A DNA stretch of 64,000 bases from Parvimonas parva (GCF_016552165.1 NZ_JACVDA010000006.1:22942-86941); one strand, 5' to 3'; counted from the first letter of the stretch, positions 54,227 to 63,454 are shown. Notes: generated by a model from the letters alone, not told the origin. A program made the numbers and translations.

Positions 54227-54277
54227 ATATTTAAACAAAAATCACGAGCTAGTAGCTCGTGATTTTTGTTTAAATAT
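54227..54277. terminator. 51-base perfect palindrome, bidirectional terminator
   Basis: Arms of 25 bases (54227-54251 and 54253-54277) are perfectly complementary about a single G. A/T tracts lie at both ends, so it can end the DUF1858 transcript and the convergent pepD transcript; it reaches into the pepD stop codon. Confidence 0.85.
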
Positions 54278-55692
54278 TAAAGATTTTCTAATAAAGTTTT
54301 TACAAATTCAAAAGTTCTTTGTGTTGAAGGAATATTTAATCTTTCAACCGGACTGTGAACGTCTTTCATTGTAGGTCCTATTGATATCATTTCCATATCA
54401 GGGAATGTATCAACGAAAACTGCAGGTTCTAAAGCTGCATGAACAACTTCAACCTTCATTTCTTTTCCAGTTAAATTTTTATAAACTTCTAATGCAGTAT
54501 CTCTTAATTTTGAAACTTTTGCAAATTCCCAAGGTTTATAGTAATCTTCTAAAGTATATTCAACAGAATTTTCTTCATAAACTTTTTTTACGATATTTGT
54601 ATATTCTTCAAAAGTTTTAGGATTTGAACTTCTAAGTGAAAGTGTAAATCTAATAATATCTCCGTCAAATTTAATCATCGCAAAGTTATCTGAGCATTCA
54701 ACGATTGATGGATATTCTTCCATCATTGAGTAAACTCCATGAGGAATATTTCTAATTACATTTTCCAACTTTTCTTGACAGCCTTTGCATAAAACTTCTT
54801 TTTCATTTTCTATTTTTTCTATACTAACTCTCATATCCTTATCAAGTGGATATTCGCTAATCAATTTAGAAAAATCAATATTAAATTCTTCTGCATCACT
54901 TGTGAAAACAACCTTAGCATCTCTAGGAATTGCATTGTGTTTTGTTCCACCTTCAAGACTAACCAATCTGTAATCAGCAATTTCTCTTACCATATCCAAA
55001 GCTCTAAGAGTAAATTTCAAAGAATTTCCTCTTTGTTGATGAATTTCCATTCCTGAATGTCCACCAAGCATATTATTTACAGATAAAACAAAAGTATTTT
55101 TCTTATCATTTTCTTCGAATTTAACTTTTAAAGTACCCATAACATTATGTCCACCTGAACAACCTGAAAGTAAAATACCTTCTTCTTCAGCATCAATATT
55201 TAAAAGTTTTCTTCCGTTTAATAATTCTTTTTTAACAGCTCTTGCTCCTGCCATTGTTCTTTCCTCATCAGTAGTTACTAAAAGCTCTAATGCTGGGTGT
55301 TTTGCATCTTTATCTTCTAAAATAGCAAGACCCATAGCAACAGCAATTCCATCATCCGCACCTAAAGTTGTGCCTTTAGTCTTAACCCATTCTCCATCTA
55401 CAATAACAGGAATCGGGTCTTTTAAAAAGTCGTGGCAAACTCCGTCAGCTTTTTCAGCAACCATATCCATATGTCCTTGAATTACAACAGGTTCATGGTC
55501 AATATAATCTTTATGAGCAGGTTTTCTTATAACAATGTTATTACTTTCATCTTGGATTGTTTCATATCCAAATGATTTTCCAACGCTGTACAAATAATCA
55601 CTTACAGCTTGTTCATTTCCAGACTCTCTTGGAATCTTAGTTAGTTCTTCAAAATAATGAAAAACTCTTTCAGGTTTTAAATTTTCTAACAT
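54277..55692 (-). CDS. pepD: Aminoacyl-histidine dipeptidase (PepD, M20 family)
   Basis: About 471 residues. The M20 zinc peptidase hydrolyses Xaa-His and other dipeptides. Metal-binding motifs are clear: VIQGHMDMVAEK, TLGADDGIAVAMG and the catalytic DEERTMAGA, followed by the dimerisation domain and HAALEPA near the C-terminus. The ATG at 55692 is chosen because GGAGG lies upstream; the earlier ATG at 55704 is part of that ribosome site. It is monocistronic with a terminator. Confidence 0.95.
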   Translation of the reverse strand: MLENLKPERVFHYFEELTKIPRESGNEQAVSDYLYSVGKSFGYETIQDESNNIVIRKPAHKDYIDHEPVVIQGHMDMVAEKADGVCHDFLKDPIPVIVDGEWVKTKGTTLGADDGIAVAMGLAILEDKDAKHPALELLVTTDEERTMAGARAVKKELLNGRKLLNIDAEEEGILLSGCSGGHNVMGTLKVKFEENDKKNTFVLSVNNMLGGHSGMEIHQQRGNSLKFTLRALDMVREIADYRLVSLEGGTKHNAIPRDAKVVFTSDAEEFNIDFSKLISEYPLDKDMRVSIEKIENEKEVLCKGCQEKLENVIRNIPHGVYSMMEEYPSIVECSDNFAMIKFDGDIIRFTLSLRSSNPKTFEEYTNIVKKVYEENSVEYTLEDYYKPWEFAKVSKLRDTALEVYKNLTGKEMKVEVVHAALEPAVFVDTFPDMEMISIGPTMKDVHSPVERLNIPSTQRTFEFVKTLLENL

Positions 55693-55770
55693 ATTTACCT
55701 CCATAAAATTTAATATATAACGAATATATTATATACCTTTCGATATGCTTTTTCAAGTCATAAATATGAA

Positions 55771-56034
55771 CTAGAAAAGTTTATCGAACTCTTCCATACT
55801 AAAAATAATTTTTTCTCCGTCATTGATTACCATAGCAGGAATACCGATTGAACCATTTTTCTTTGCAAAATCAAAAGCAGAATTTTCTCTAAAAATTAAA
55901 AATTTCTTTAAATTTGCTAAATTTTCATTAATGTCAAGATATAAATATTTTATCCCTCTTTTATCCAATTCGTTTTTCATAACAATACAATCAGGGCACA
56001 TACTTGACCCAAAAACAACTTTTTTATTAATCAT
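55771..56034 (-). CDS. Glutaredoxin/thioredoxin-fold protein with CPDC motif
   Basis: 87 residues. The active-site motif CPDC at 13-16 (SSMCPDCIVMKNELD) and the cis-Pro loop IGIPAMVIN fit the glutaredoxin-like family. It follows glyS by 9 bases, so it is probably cotranscribed from the glyS T-box promoter. The reducing partner is unknown; thioredoxin-like proteins often serve the selenoenzyme reductases, but no link is proven here. Confidence 0.8.
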   Translation of the reverse strand: MINKKVVFGSSMCPDCIVMKNELDKRGIKYLYLDINENLANLKKFLIFRENSAFDFAKKNGSIGIPAMVINDGEKIIFSMEEFDKLF

Positions 56035-56043
56035 AATTTCTCC

Positions 56044-57435
56044 TTAAAATTCTAAAGATTTTTCTATGAAATCTTTTAATTCAGAAATTTTTATTCTCTC
56101 TTGTTCCATAGTATCTCTAAATCTAACCGTTACACATTCATCTTCCAAAGTATCGAAGTCAACAGTTATACAAAATGGAGTTCCAATTTCGTCTTGTCTT
56201 CTGTATCTCTTTCCAATACTTCCTGAAACATCTGTATCTATCATAAAATATTTTGAAAGTTCATCATAAATTTCATCAGATTTTTCTGATAATTTTTTAG
56301 TTAATGGTAAAATTGCAGCCTTAAACGGAGCTAAAGCCGGGTGCAATCTTAAAACAGTTCTCACATCTCCTTCTCCAATTTCTTCTTCATCATAAGCATT
56401 ACATAAGAAAGCTAATGCAACTCTATCTGCACCTAATGATGGCTCAATACAATATGGAACATATTTTTCATTTGTAACAGGATCGATATATCTTAAATCT
56501 TCTCCGGAAACTTCAATATGTCTTGATAAGTCATAATCAGTTCTGTCAGCAATTCCCCAAAGTTCTCCCCAACCGAATGGGAATAAAAATTCTATATCAC
56601 AAGTGGCCTTACTGTAAAAACTTAATTCTTCTTGTTCATGGTCTCTAAGTCTTAAAGTTTCTTCGTTCATTCCTAAAGATAATAAGAAATTAAAAGAATA
56701 ATTTTTCCAATAGTCATACCATTCTAAATCTTCTCCCGGTTTACAGAAAAATTCCAATTCCATTTGTTCAAATTCACGAGTTCTAAAAGTAAAATTACCC
56801 GGAGTAATTTCATTTCTAAAAGATTTTCCAACTTGAGCAATTCCAAACGGAACTTTCTTTCTTGAAGTTCTGGCAATATTTTTAAAGTTTACAAAAATTC
56901 CTTGAGCAGTTTCAGGTCTTAAATAAATTTCAGATTTACTATCTTCGGTTACACCTTGAAAAGTTTTGAACATAAGGTTGAATCTTCTTATATTTGTAAA
57001 ATTTTTCTTTCCACAACTTGGACAACAAATATTTTTTTCTTCCATTAATTCTTCAACTTTTTCATTTTCCCAACCATCAACATTTATATCACCAAGATTA
57101 TTTTCAAAATAAAAATCTTCTATAAGTTTATCAGCTCTAAAACGTGATTTACAGTCCTTACAGTCGATCAAAGGGTCACTAAAACTACCAACATGACCTG
57201 ATGCAACCCAAACTTCCGGATTCATCAAAATCGCACTATCAAGTCCAACATTATATTTTGATTGTTGAACAAATTTTTTCCACCAAGCCTTTTTAACATT
57301 ATTTTTAAATTCAACACCCAAAGGACCATAATCCCAAGTGTTTGCAAGTCCACCATAAATTTCTGAACCCGGATAAATTATTCCCCTACTTTTACATAAA
57401 GAAACTACTTTTTCCATACTTTTTTCTGATTTCAT
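56044..57435 (-). CDS. glyS: Glycyl-tRNA synthetase, single-chain class II
   Basis: 463 residues, the homodimeric type. N-terminal [27 protein letters not shown] and the motif 2 region [25 protein letters not shown] are diagnostic; a zinc-ribbon (CKDCKS and CPSCGK) is inserted, and the C-terminal anticodon-binding domain follows. It charges tRNA-Gly, one of which is at 20.7 kb. Expression is under a T-box leader. It is first in a unit with the glutaredoxin-like gene. Confidence 0.97.
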   Translation of the reverse strand: MKSEKSMEKVVSLCKSRGIIYPGSEIYGGLANTWDYGPLGVEFKNNVKKAWWKKFVQQSKYNVGLDSAILMNPEVWVASGHVGSFSDPLIDCKDCKSRFRADKLIEDFYFENNLGDINVDGWENEKVEELMEEKNICCPSCGKKNFTNIRRFNLMFKTFQGVTEDSKSEIYLRPETAQGIFVNFKNIARTSRKKVPFGIAQVGKSFRNEITPGNFTFRTREFEQMELEFFCKPGEDLEWYDYWKNYSFNFLLSLGMNEETLRLRDHEQEELSFYSKATCDIEFLFPFGWGELWGIADRTDYDLSRHIEVSGEDLRYIDPVTNEKYVPYCIEPSLGADRVALAFLCNAYDEEEIGEGDVRTVLRLHPALAPFKAAILPLTKKLSEKSDEIYDELSKYFMIDTDVSGSIGKRYRRQDEIGTPFCITVDFDTLEDECVTVRFRDTMEQERIKISELKDFIEKSLEF

Positions 57436-57439
57436 AATA

Positions 57440-57641
57440 TCCTCCTAAAATTTTACACATAAAAAGGCCATATCGCAAGGGACGATATGACCGTGGTTCC
57501 ACCCTAATTATGTCTAAAAGACATCTCTTCTTAAAACAATTTACTCCTGATTTCCCCATAATACAAAAATATAATTTCACACCAAACAATTACTCTCTAA
57601 AAATTTCATATTATTTTTTATCATTCAACGTAACTATTAAC
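57440..57641 (-). promoter_or_regulatory. T-box riboswitch leader of glyS
   Basis: A leader of about 200 bases holds the T-box sequence AGGGTGGAACCACGG (57505-57491), then a terminator, stem GGTCATATCG/CGATATGGCC around 57489-57463, and a U-run. An AGAGAGTAATTG...GGTG pattern upstream belongs to stem I. Uncharged tRNA-Gly would pair with the T-box and permit readthrough. Glycine triplets are visible in stem I, but I could not fix the specifier. Confidence 0.88.
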
Positions 57642-57647
57642 GAGTTA

Positions 57648-57676
57648 ATTTTAACATATTTATAATTTAAAATCAA
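57648..57676 (-). promoter_or_regulatory. Promoter of the glyS T-box transcript
   Basis: On the minus strand TTGATT (57676-57671) and TAAAAT (57653-57648) are 17 bases apart, just upstream of the T-box leader. Confidence 0.65.
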
Positions 57677-58576
57677 TTACATTTTTCTAACTTTATTTTT
57701 TTCTTTTAATACTCTTAGATTATCTTCTGTTAAGTAACTGAAACCTTCTCCGGAAACTTCACTAACTGTTGCAACATTTACAAACGCATTGCTATCAAAC
57801 TCTCTTATAAATGTCATTAGTTTTATGTATTCCGGTCTTGTAAGAATTGTTTCAATCATAATTCTTTCACTTTTATTAAATCCACCCTTTACTTCATAAA
57901 GCGTACTACCTCTAACTATTTCATTTAAAATATAATCGTTAATTCCTTCCCATTTTTGTGAATTAATATATACTTTAATCCTTGTTTTATAACCTGTAAG
58001 CACTTTGTCAATAACAACGGCATTAAACATTATTCCAACAATAGCATACATAGCAGCATTAATTCCATAAGCAAAATATCCCATAATCACAACAGAAAAG
58101 TCTGCAATAAAAACGCCGACACTTAAGTCAACATGTATATACTTATTCAAAATCTTACCGACAATATCCGTTCCTCCTGTTGATGCATTTTGATTCAATG
58201 ACATTGCTATACCGATTGCTGTAACTACAACTCCTATAACCATACTCATAAAAGGTGTATCCACTAATGGTTTAATATTTGGAAATATTTTTTCAAAAGA
58301 AATAAGTGCTATTGACACTACAATTGTTGAATAAATACTAAGTCCACCAAATTCTGCTCCTATAAGTAAAAATGCTAAAATAAATAAAATAATATTAATT
58401 CCAAGTTGAAATGCCCCAACCGGCACTCCAGGAATAAATTTTGCTAATGCTATGGATAGCCCTGCTGTTCCACCAATCGTTAAATTATATGGAACCATAA
58501 AGAAATAAACTCCAGCTGATACTAAAATAGAGCCCAATGTTGTAATTATAATTTTTTTTAATGTGTTCGAATTCAT
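57677..58576 (-). CDS. YitT family membrane protein (DUF161/DUF2179)
   Basis: About 299 residues. Six likely membrane segments in the DUF161 part (GGTAGLSIALAKF, NQNASTGGTDIVGKILNKY) are followed by a cytoplasmic DUF2179 domain (ETILTRPEYIKLMTFIREFD). Proteins of this family are common in Firmicutes; function unknown. The start ATG at 58576 follows AGGAGGGGG. It is the only gene on its transcript and is divergent from the 177-residue unknown gene. Confidence 0.9.
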   Translation of the reverse strand: MNSNTLKKIIITTLGSILVSAGVYFFMVPYNLTIGGTAGLSIALAKFIPGVPVGAFQLGINIILFILAFLLIGAEFGGLSIYSTIVVSIALISFEKIFPNIKPLVDTPFMSMVIGVVVTAIGIAMSLNQNASTGGTDIVGKILNKYIHVDLSVGVFIADFSVVIMGYFAYGINAAMYAIVGIMFNAVVIDKVLTGYKTRIKVYINSQKWEGINDYILNEIVRGSTLYEVKGGFNKSERIMIETILTRPEYIKLMTFIREFDSNAFVNVATVSEVSGEGFSYLTEDNLRVLKEKNKVRKM

Positions 58577-58715
58577 AATTCCCCCTCCTATAACAAACAA
58601 TACAATTATAACAAAAGTTTTTAAAATTTACAACAATAAAAGTCTGGTAGTATTGATTTTTTCATAAAAAAAGTTTACAATTATAATAAATAAAAATTAT
58701 ATATTGGAGGCTTAT

Positions 58716-59249
58716 ATGATTAAACAAATCGAATTAAACTTAGAAACTATCGAATCTATGTTATATTTATGGACAGCTTTAGCAGAAAAAGAAAAAGTTG
58801 CTGAAAGTTTTTTTGTTGATGTAGCAAAACAATATCCATTAAAAGCTATAATGACTAAAGATTTCGATGAAGAATCAGTAAGAAAAGTTCTTTCTGCTAT
58901 TCAAAACAGAGAATTGCTTTCTGGAGCAAGTAAAGAAGAAAAAAGATTTTGGAACAACAATATGTGGATGATGGAAGACCTTGAACTTCCAAAACTTATG
59001 GCAAAACCTATTAAAGTTTTGAATGTAAACCACCTTATTGATGAACTAAACAAAGAATTTCCAAACAATGATAAAGAAGTTTTAAAGGTATATATAGCTC
59101 CTTTACATTTAGATGATTATTATATCGTTGATGGAAATTTAATCATCAACTTCTTTAGAGTTATGTTACCAGATGGAGAAAATGCATTCATCGAAGGACA
59201 ACCTATCGACGAATATATCCTTACAAAATTAAAAGAAGTTTTAAAATAA
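58716..59249 (+). CDS. Unrecognised 177-residue protein
   Basis: I do not recognise this protein with confidence. It is predicted soluble and helical in its first half (IELNLETIESMLYLWTALAEKEK), with an FVDVAKQYPLKA segment and a C-terminal alpha/beta part (VLKVYIAPLHLDDYYIVDGNLIINF). The ATG at 58716 is placed after TTGGAGG; a TTG at 58704 is in the ribosome site. Codon use is ordinary. It is monocistronic and followed by the tandem hairpin repeats. Confidence 0.7.
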   Translation: MIKQIELNLETIESMLYLWTALAEKEKVAESFFVDVAKQYPLKAIMTKDFDEESVRKVLSAIQNRELLSGASKEEKRFWNNNMWMMEDLELPKLMAKPIKVLNVNHLIDELNKEFPNNDKEVLKVYIAPLHLDDYYIVDGNLIINFFRVMLPDGENAFIEGQPIDEYILTKLKEVLK

Positions 59250-59250
59250 G

Positions 59251-59381
59251 AACCCCACCCTTCCACGATGCTTTGCATCGGGTGGGTGCCCGGGAACCTT
59301 GTTGTTTCACAATAAAAACCCCACCCTTCCACGATGCTTTGCATCAGGTGGGTACCCAGAACCTTGTTATTTCACAATAAA
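59251..59381. repeat. Two tandem copies of a 66-base hairpin repeat
   Basis: Unit 1 is 59251-59316 and unit 2 is 59317-59381, differing at only a few bases. Each has GATGC-TTT-GCATC nested in CCCACCC...GGGTGGG arms and ends in a CACAATAAA stretch. It is much richer in G/C than the flanks and non-coding. Confidence 0.85.
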
Positions 59382-59406
59382 GGTAGTGTCTATGACACTA
59401 CCTTTT
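59379..59406. terminator. Terminator after trmH-like gene and the repeat
   Basis: AAAGGTAGTGTC (59379-59390), loop TAT, GACACTACCTTT (59394-59405). It contains the stop of the RNA methyltransferase gene. Confidence 0.75.
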
Positions 59407-60156
59407 AAATATCTTATACATTATGATTGCCGTTGCGATTGAGACATTTAAAGATTCCATTGAATTATCCATATCTATTTTCAAATGTTCATTTGAAATT
59501 TCAAGCATTTCTTTTGAAACTCCATTCGCCTCATTTCCCATAACGACAATATTTTTTTCATCAAAACTAAATTCTTCTAAGAATTTTGAATTTTCACTTA
59601 AAGTTGTAGAAATTAATCTGTAGCCTAATTTTTGCAACTCTTTTATTTTTTCAATATCACAGCTTACAATATTTGTTCTAAACATAGCGCCCATTGTTGC
59701 TCTTAAAACTTTTGAATTATACTTATCTACACAATTTATAGTAAGTATATCCTTTATTCCAAAAGCATTAGCCGTTCTAATTATAGTCCCAAAATTTCCG
59801 GGGTCGCTAACATTTTCAAGACAAATTATATTTTTAGATGAAATTTTTCTTTCTTCTAAATAATTTACAATTGTTATAACACCTTCAGAATGTTGCATTT
59901 CTGTTAGGGATTGAAATAATTTTTCAGATAAAACAATAACTTTATCCAAAACAGTTTCCGGAAAACTAAAATTTTTTAAAAATTCTTTTGTACAAATTAT
60001 ATTTTCAACATTAAGATTCTCACTTAATACCTCAAGCAAAAGTTTTTTTCCCTCAAGTAAAAACAATTTATACTTATCCCTATTTTTCTTTAAAGATAAA
60101 CTTTTAAAAAATTTATATTTTTTATTTTCTTTACTATCTATTGTTTTAAATTCCAT
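59398..60156 (-). CDS. TrmH/SpoU family RNA 2'-O-methyltransferase
   Basis: 252 residues from the ATG at 60156, two bases after the end of the ktrA-type gene, so translation is probably coupled; there is no clear ribosome site. A substrate-binding N-terminal domain (KKNRDKYKLFLLEGKKLLLEVL) precedes the SPOUT knot: ICLENVSDPGNFGTIIRTANAFG, IVVMGNEANGVSKEM and the last segment SLNVSIATAIIMYKIF. The target is likely 23S rRNA or tRNA; which one cannot be told. Confidence 0.9.
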   Translation of the reverse strand: MEFKTIDSKENKKYKFFKSLSLKKNRDKYKLFLLEGKKLLLEVLSENLNVENIICTKEFLKNFSFPETVLDKVIVLSEKLFQSLTEMQHSEGVITIVNYLEERKISSKNIICLENVSDPGNFGTIIRTANAFGIKDILTINCVDKYNSKVLRATMGAMFRTNIVSCDIEKIKELQKLGYRLISTTLSENSKFLEEFSFDEKNIVVMGNEANGVSKEMLEISNEHLKIDMDNSMESLNVSIATAIIMYKIFKR

Positions 60157-60157
60157 A

Positions 60158-60799
60158 TTATACCAATTTACTAATTCTATCATTTCTACCGGCAACAAGT
60201 AAAATATCGCTGTCTTTTATAACATAATCAGCACCAATATTTATTTCCAAGCCTTTTTGTGTTTTAACTGCAACTATATTGATATAATACTTTTGTCTAA
60301 TTTCAGATTCTTTGATAGATTTACCAATCCAATCTTCAATAGGTGCAATTTCAACAAGAGAATACTCATCAGATAAATTTATAGAGTCCAAAATATTTGA
60401 ATTACTTATATTATTTGCAACTCTAATTCCCATATCTCTTTCAGGAATAATGACCCTATCTGCTCCTATTTTACTAAGAACCATAGCTTGAACACTATCG
60501 GTAGCCTTTGCAATAATTTTCGGAATACCAAGTTCTTTGGCTTCAACAGTTGCAATAATAGAAGTCTTGTAATCAGAACCTATTGCAACAACACAAATAT
60601 CAAAATTTGCAAGACCTAATTCCTTCAAACTTCCCTCAACTCTAACGTCGCAAATGATACTATGAGTAACTTTATTTGCAATAGAGTTAATAACCTCTTC
60701 ATCTTTATCTATAACCATTACTTCATTTCCAAGTTTTTCTAAGGTAATGGCTAAATTTGTTCCAAATCTTCCACAACCTATAACAACAATTTGTTTCAT
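60158..60799 (-). CDS. Ktr/Trk potassium uptake regulatory subunit (KtrA-like)
   Basis: 213 residues. An N-terminal RCK-N Rossmann domain begins VVIGCGRFGTNLAITLEKLG (NAD/ATP binding), with VIDKDEEVINSIA and VAIGSDYKTSI, and a C-terminal RCK-C domain follows. It gates the channel subunit encoded 8 bases upstream. c-di-AMP is a known ligand for RCK-C in Firmicute KtrA, from family knowledge. The RNA methyltransferase gene follows directly. Confidence 0.93.
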   Translation of the reverse strand: MKQIVVIGCGRFGTNLAITLEKLGNEVMVIDKDEEVINSIANKVTHSIICDVRVEGSLKELGLANFDICVVAIGSDYKTSIIATVEAKELGIPKIIAKATDSVQAMVLSKIGADRVIIPERDMGIRVANNISNSNILDSINLSDEYSLVEIAPIEDWIGKSIKESEIRQKYYINIVAVKTQKGLEINIGADYVIKDSDILLVAGRNDRISKLV

Positions 60800-60807
60800 A
60801 TTATCTC

Positions 60808-62157
60808 CTATCCAACAATAACATTTCCGTTTGAATACTTAAATTTCTTTTTATTAACCTTATTATAAAAAGAAAAAATAATTGTAAGTGGTCCAACTCT
60901 TCCAATAAACATTAATATAATTATAAATACTTTTGTAATATCTTTCAAGTGTGGTGTTAAATCTTTACTTAACCCAACCGTTGCAAAAGCTGAAACAGTT
61001 TCAAAAAGTAGATTTATAAAATCAACATCTTCAATCAAAGTCAAAGTAAATACCACTGTTCCAACCAATAATAAAGATATAACGAAGATTCCTATTGCTC
61101 TTTTTACTAATGAAAAAGAAATTCTTCTTTTAAAAACCTCTATTTCATCATTATTTTTAATAAAGGAAATAGTTGTTACAATCAATAAAAATATTGTAGT
61201 AGTCTTAATACCACCGGCAGTACTTGCAGGCGAACCTCCTATAAACATCAAAAATATTGTAAAAATCGTTGATGATTCAGTAAAATGAGTTTGATTTATA
61301 GAATAAAATCCTGCCGTTCTAGTCGTTACCGATTGAAAGAATGCGTTTGATATTTTATCAAAAAAGTTTAAATTTTTTAAAGTATTTACATTAGAATATT
61401 CTAAAACAAAAAACATAAATGTTCCAAGGATAACCAATCCTAAAGTCATAACCAAAACAATTTTAGTATGCAAAGAATATTTATTAAATTTAAACTTAGA
61501 ATTATTTATATCTATATAAACATTAAATCCAAGTCCACCTAAAATTATCAAAGCTGATACAACAAATAACATATACGGTGTTGCATTAAACATTTCAAGA
61601 CTGTTTTCTCCCAAAATATCAAATCCTGCATTACAAAATGCTGAAATCGCATGAAAAATAGAATAGAAAATTCCTTTAATGCCAAACTTTGGAATAAAAA
61701 CAAATGACATAAGAAAAGCACCTACTCCTTCTATCAATAAAGTAGAAAAAATTACATATCTTATTAGTTTAACCATTCCACTAAGTTTTGTAGATCCCAT
61801 TTGTTCTTGAATTACAAGTCTATCTTTTAAAGTTATCTTTTCGCCTAAAATCATAGCTACCATAGTAGCCATTGTCATAAAACCTAATCCGCCTGCTTGA
61901 ATTAAGAGCATTATAATAAATTTTCCAATATAATTAAATTCATTTGTGATATTTATGGTTGATAACCCTGTTACACAAACAGATGAAGTTGATATAAATA
62001 CACAATCTAAAAAATTTGTAAAATTTAGATTTTTAGATGAAAAAGGTAAAAACAAAAGAATTGACCCAACAGTTATAATTAGAAAAAATCCCATAGTCAA
62101 AACTGCCGGTGGATTCGTTTCAAGTTTATCTTTTAATTGTTTTATAAAATTTCTCAA
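60808..62157 (-). CDS. Ktr/Trk potassium uptake channel subunit (KtrB-like)
   Basis: 449 residues from the TTG at 62157, which follows TGGAGG by five bases; an in-frame TTG at 62169 overlaps that site. It has about eight membrane segments and four pore loops with filter glycines: SVCVTGLST, AFCNAGFD, TTRTAGFYS and AFATVGLSKDL. It imports K+ (or Na+-coupled K+) together with the RCK subunit downstream. It is convergent to nothing; the rplT terminator separates it from the ribosomal operon. Confidence 0.93.
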   Translation of the reverse strand: MRNFIKQLKDKLETNPPAVLTMGFFLIITVGSILLFLPFSSKNLNFTNFLDCVFISTSSVCVTGLSTINITNEFNYIGKFIIMLLIQAGGLGFMTMATMVAMILGEKITLKDRLVIQEQMGSTKLSGMVKLIRYVIFSTLLIEGVGAFLMSFVFIPKFGIKGIFYSIFHAISAFCNAGFDILGENSLEMFNATPYMLFVVSALIILGGLGFNVYIDINNSKFKFNKYSLHTKIVLVMTLGLVILGTFMFFVLEYSNVNTLKNLNFFDKISNAFFQSVTTRTAGFYSINQTHFTESSTIFTIFLMFIGGSPASTAGGIKTTTIFLLIVTTISFIKNNDEIEVFKRRISFSLVKRAIGIFVISLLLVGTVVFTLTLIEDVDFINLLFETVSAFATVGLSKDLTPHLKDITKVFIIILMFIGRVGPLTIIFSFYNKVNKKKFKYSNGNVIVG

Positions 62158-62175
62158 AAGAACCTCCAAAAAAAA

Positions 62176-62202
62176 GTCCCTCTATTTATGAGGGACATCT
62201 CT
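62176..62202 (-). terminator. Terminator after rplT
   Basis: GTCCCTC (62177-62183) and GAGGGAC (about 62190-62196), loop TATTTAT, with a T-run on the minus strand, just past the rplT stop. Confidence 0.8.
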
Positions 62203-62547
62203 CTATCTTACTAATTCAACTAATTTTTTGAATCCTTCAGGATCATTTATAGCCATTTCAGAAAGCATTTTTCTATTCATATTTATGTTGTTTTTCTTTA
62301 GTCCATACATAAATTTGCTATAACTTAAACCATATTGTCTTGTTCCAGCATTGATTCTTGCAATCCATAAACTTCTGAAATCTCTCTTCTTTCTCTTTCT
62401 TCCTATAAATGCGTAAGTCATAGATTTCATAATTGCTTGATTAGCAACTTTGAATAATTTAGACTTTGCGCCATAATATCCCTTAGCTTGTTTTAATACT
62501 TTTCTATGTTTTTTTCTTGCATTTAAACTACGTTTTATTCTTGCCAT
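62203..62547 (-). CDS. rplT: 50S ribosomal protein L20
   Basis: 114 residues. [24 protein letters not shown] is diagnostic. Besides assembly of the 50S subunit, L20 represses its own operon by binding the leader of infC. It is last in the infC-rpmI-rplT operon. Confidence 0.97.
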   Translation of the reverse strand: MARIKRSLNARKKHRKVLKQAKGYYGAKSKLFKVANQAIMKSMTYAFIGRKRKKRDFRSLWIARINAGTRQYGLSYSKFMYGLKKNNINMNRKMLSEMAINDPEGFKKLVELVR

Positions 62548-62566
62548 TACTCTTTACCTCCATAAC

Positions 62567-62758
62567 CTACGGAATCATATGATTGATTCTTTTTTGATCT
62601 CCACTGCTAATAACTGTTGATTTTCTTAAGTTTCTAATTCTCTTTGGTGATTTTTTACTTGTTAAGTGGCTCTTATAAGCCTTAAATCTTTTAATCTTAC
62701 CAGTACCAGTTCTTTTAAATCTCTTAGCTGATGCTCTATGTGTTTTCATTTTAGCCAT
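62567..62758 (-). CDS. rpmI: 50S ribosomal protein L35
   Basis: 63 residues, starting [20 protein letters not shown]. It is the middle gene of the infC-rpmI-rplT operon, 19 bases before rplT, with an AGGAGG ribosome site. Confidence 0.97.
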   Translation of the reverse strand: MAKMKTHRASAKRFKRTGTGKIKRFKAYKSHLTSKKSPKRIRNLRKSTVISSGDQKRINHMIP

Positions 62759-62773
62759 ATCTAAAACCTCCTA

Positions 62774-63286
62774 TTAATCTTGTTTTGGTGATAAAAACAT
62801 TGTCATATTTCTACCTTCCATTACGGAATCTTTTTCTACATTTCCAAATTCCACAGTAAGTTCTTTAAATTTATCTAAAACAACCTTACCTATTTCAGTA
62901 TGTCCAAGTTCCCTACCTCTAAATCTTACAGAAACCTTAACCTTATCTCCAGCTTTTAAAAAGTTATTGGCATGTTTAGCCTTAACTTCTATATCATGCT
63001 TATCAATACTTGGAGTAAGTCTAATTTCCTTTACATTTATAACTTTTTGTTTTTTCTTAGACTCTTTTTCTTTTTTCAAAGAATCATATTTATATTTTCC
63101 ATAATCTAAAATTTTGCAAACCGGCGGATTAGCATTTGGAGAAATATTTACAAGGTCTAATTTCTTCTCACTTGCCATATCCAATGCTCTTGAAATTGGA
63201 ACAACTCCAATTTGATTACCTTCTGCGTCAATTAACCTAACGTCTTTTGCTCTAATCTCTTCATTAATTAAAAGCTCTTTTATAAT
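62774..63286 (-). CDS. infC: Translation initiation factor IF-3, AUU start
   Basis: 170 residues if it begins at ATT at 63286, seven bases after GGAGG, close to the normal length of about 170-180. The first in-frame ATG is 34 codons downstream and would remove most of the N-terminal domain (NEEIRAKDVRLI). Family segments are ANPPVCKILDYGKYKYD and the C-domain VRFRGRELGHTEIG. AUU starts are known for infC in other bacteria, where they let IF-3 control its own synthesis. An ATA follows directly and could not serve as a start on its own. It heads the infC-rpmI-rplT operon. Confidence 0.92.
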   Translation of the reverse strand: MIKELLINEEIRAKDVRLIDAEGNQIGVVPISRALDMASEKKLDLVNISPNANPPVCKILDYGKYKYDSLKKEKESKKKQKVINVKEIRLTPSIDKHDIEVKAKHANNFLKAGDKVKVSVRFRGRELGHTEIGKVVLDKFKELTVEFGNVEKDSVMEGRNMTMFLSPKQD

Positions 63287-63425
63287 AACACCTCCACGAT
63301 AAAAAAATGGCGAGTAAAAAACTCGCCATAATAATTACAAAATCAAAATTATTAAAATATACCTGAAACTAAAAAGTAACAAGGTGAGAGCGAGCACTCT
63401 ACTTCATTCATCATATTACTCAAAT
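63287..63425 (-). promoter_or_regulatory. L20-type leader of infC with attenuator hairpin
   Basis: The leader of about 135 bases ends in a terminator-like hairpin (63307-63315 with 63321-63329, ATGGCGAGT/ACTCGCCAT) followed by a U-run directly before the infC ribosome site. Further paired segments are upstream. This is the arrangement of the Firmicute L20 leader, which attenuates transcription when L20 is in excess. Confidence 0.75.
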
Positions 63426-63454
63426 ATTTTACCATAAATGAATAAAATAGTCAA
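63426..63454 (-). promoter_or_regulatory. Promoter of the infC operon
   Basis: On the minus strand TTGACT (63454-63449) and TAAAAT (63431-63426) are 17 bases apart, a near-consensus promoter. Confidence 0.75.

Noticed and set aside
57392..57589. A frame over the glyS T-box
   Set aside because: It is the T-box leader RNA read as protein.
59120..59344. A minus-strand frame over the tandem repeats
   Set aside because: The duplicated peptide follows from the DNA repeat; it has no ribosome site and overlaps a supported gene.
59251..59381. A CRISPR array
   Set aside because: Only two directly adjacent units with no spacers and no cas genes.
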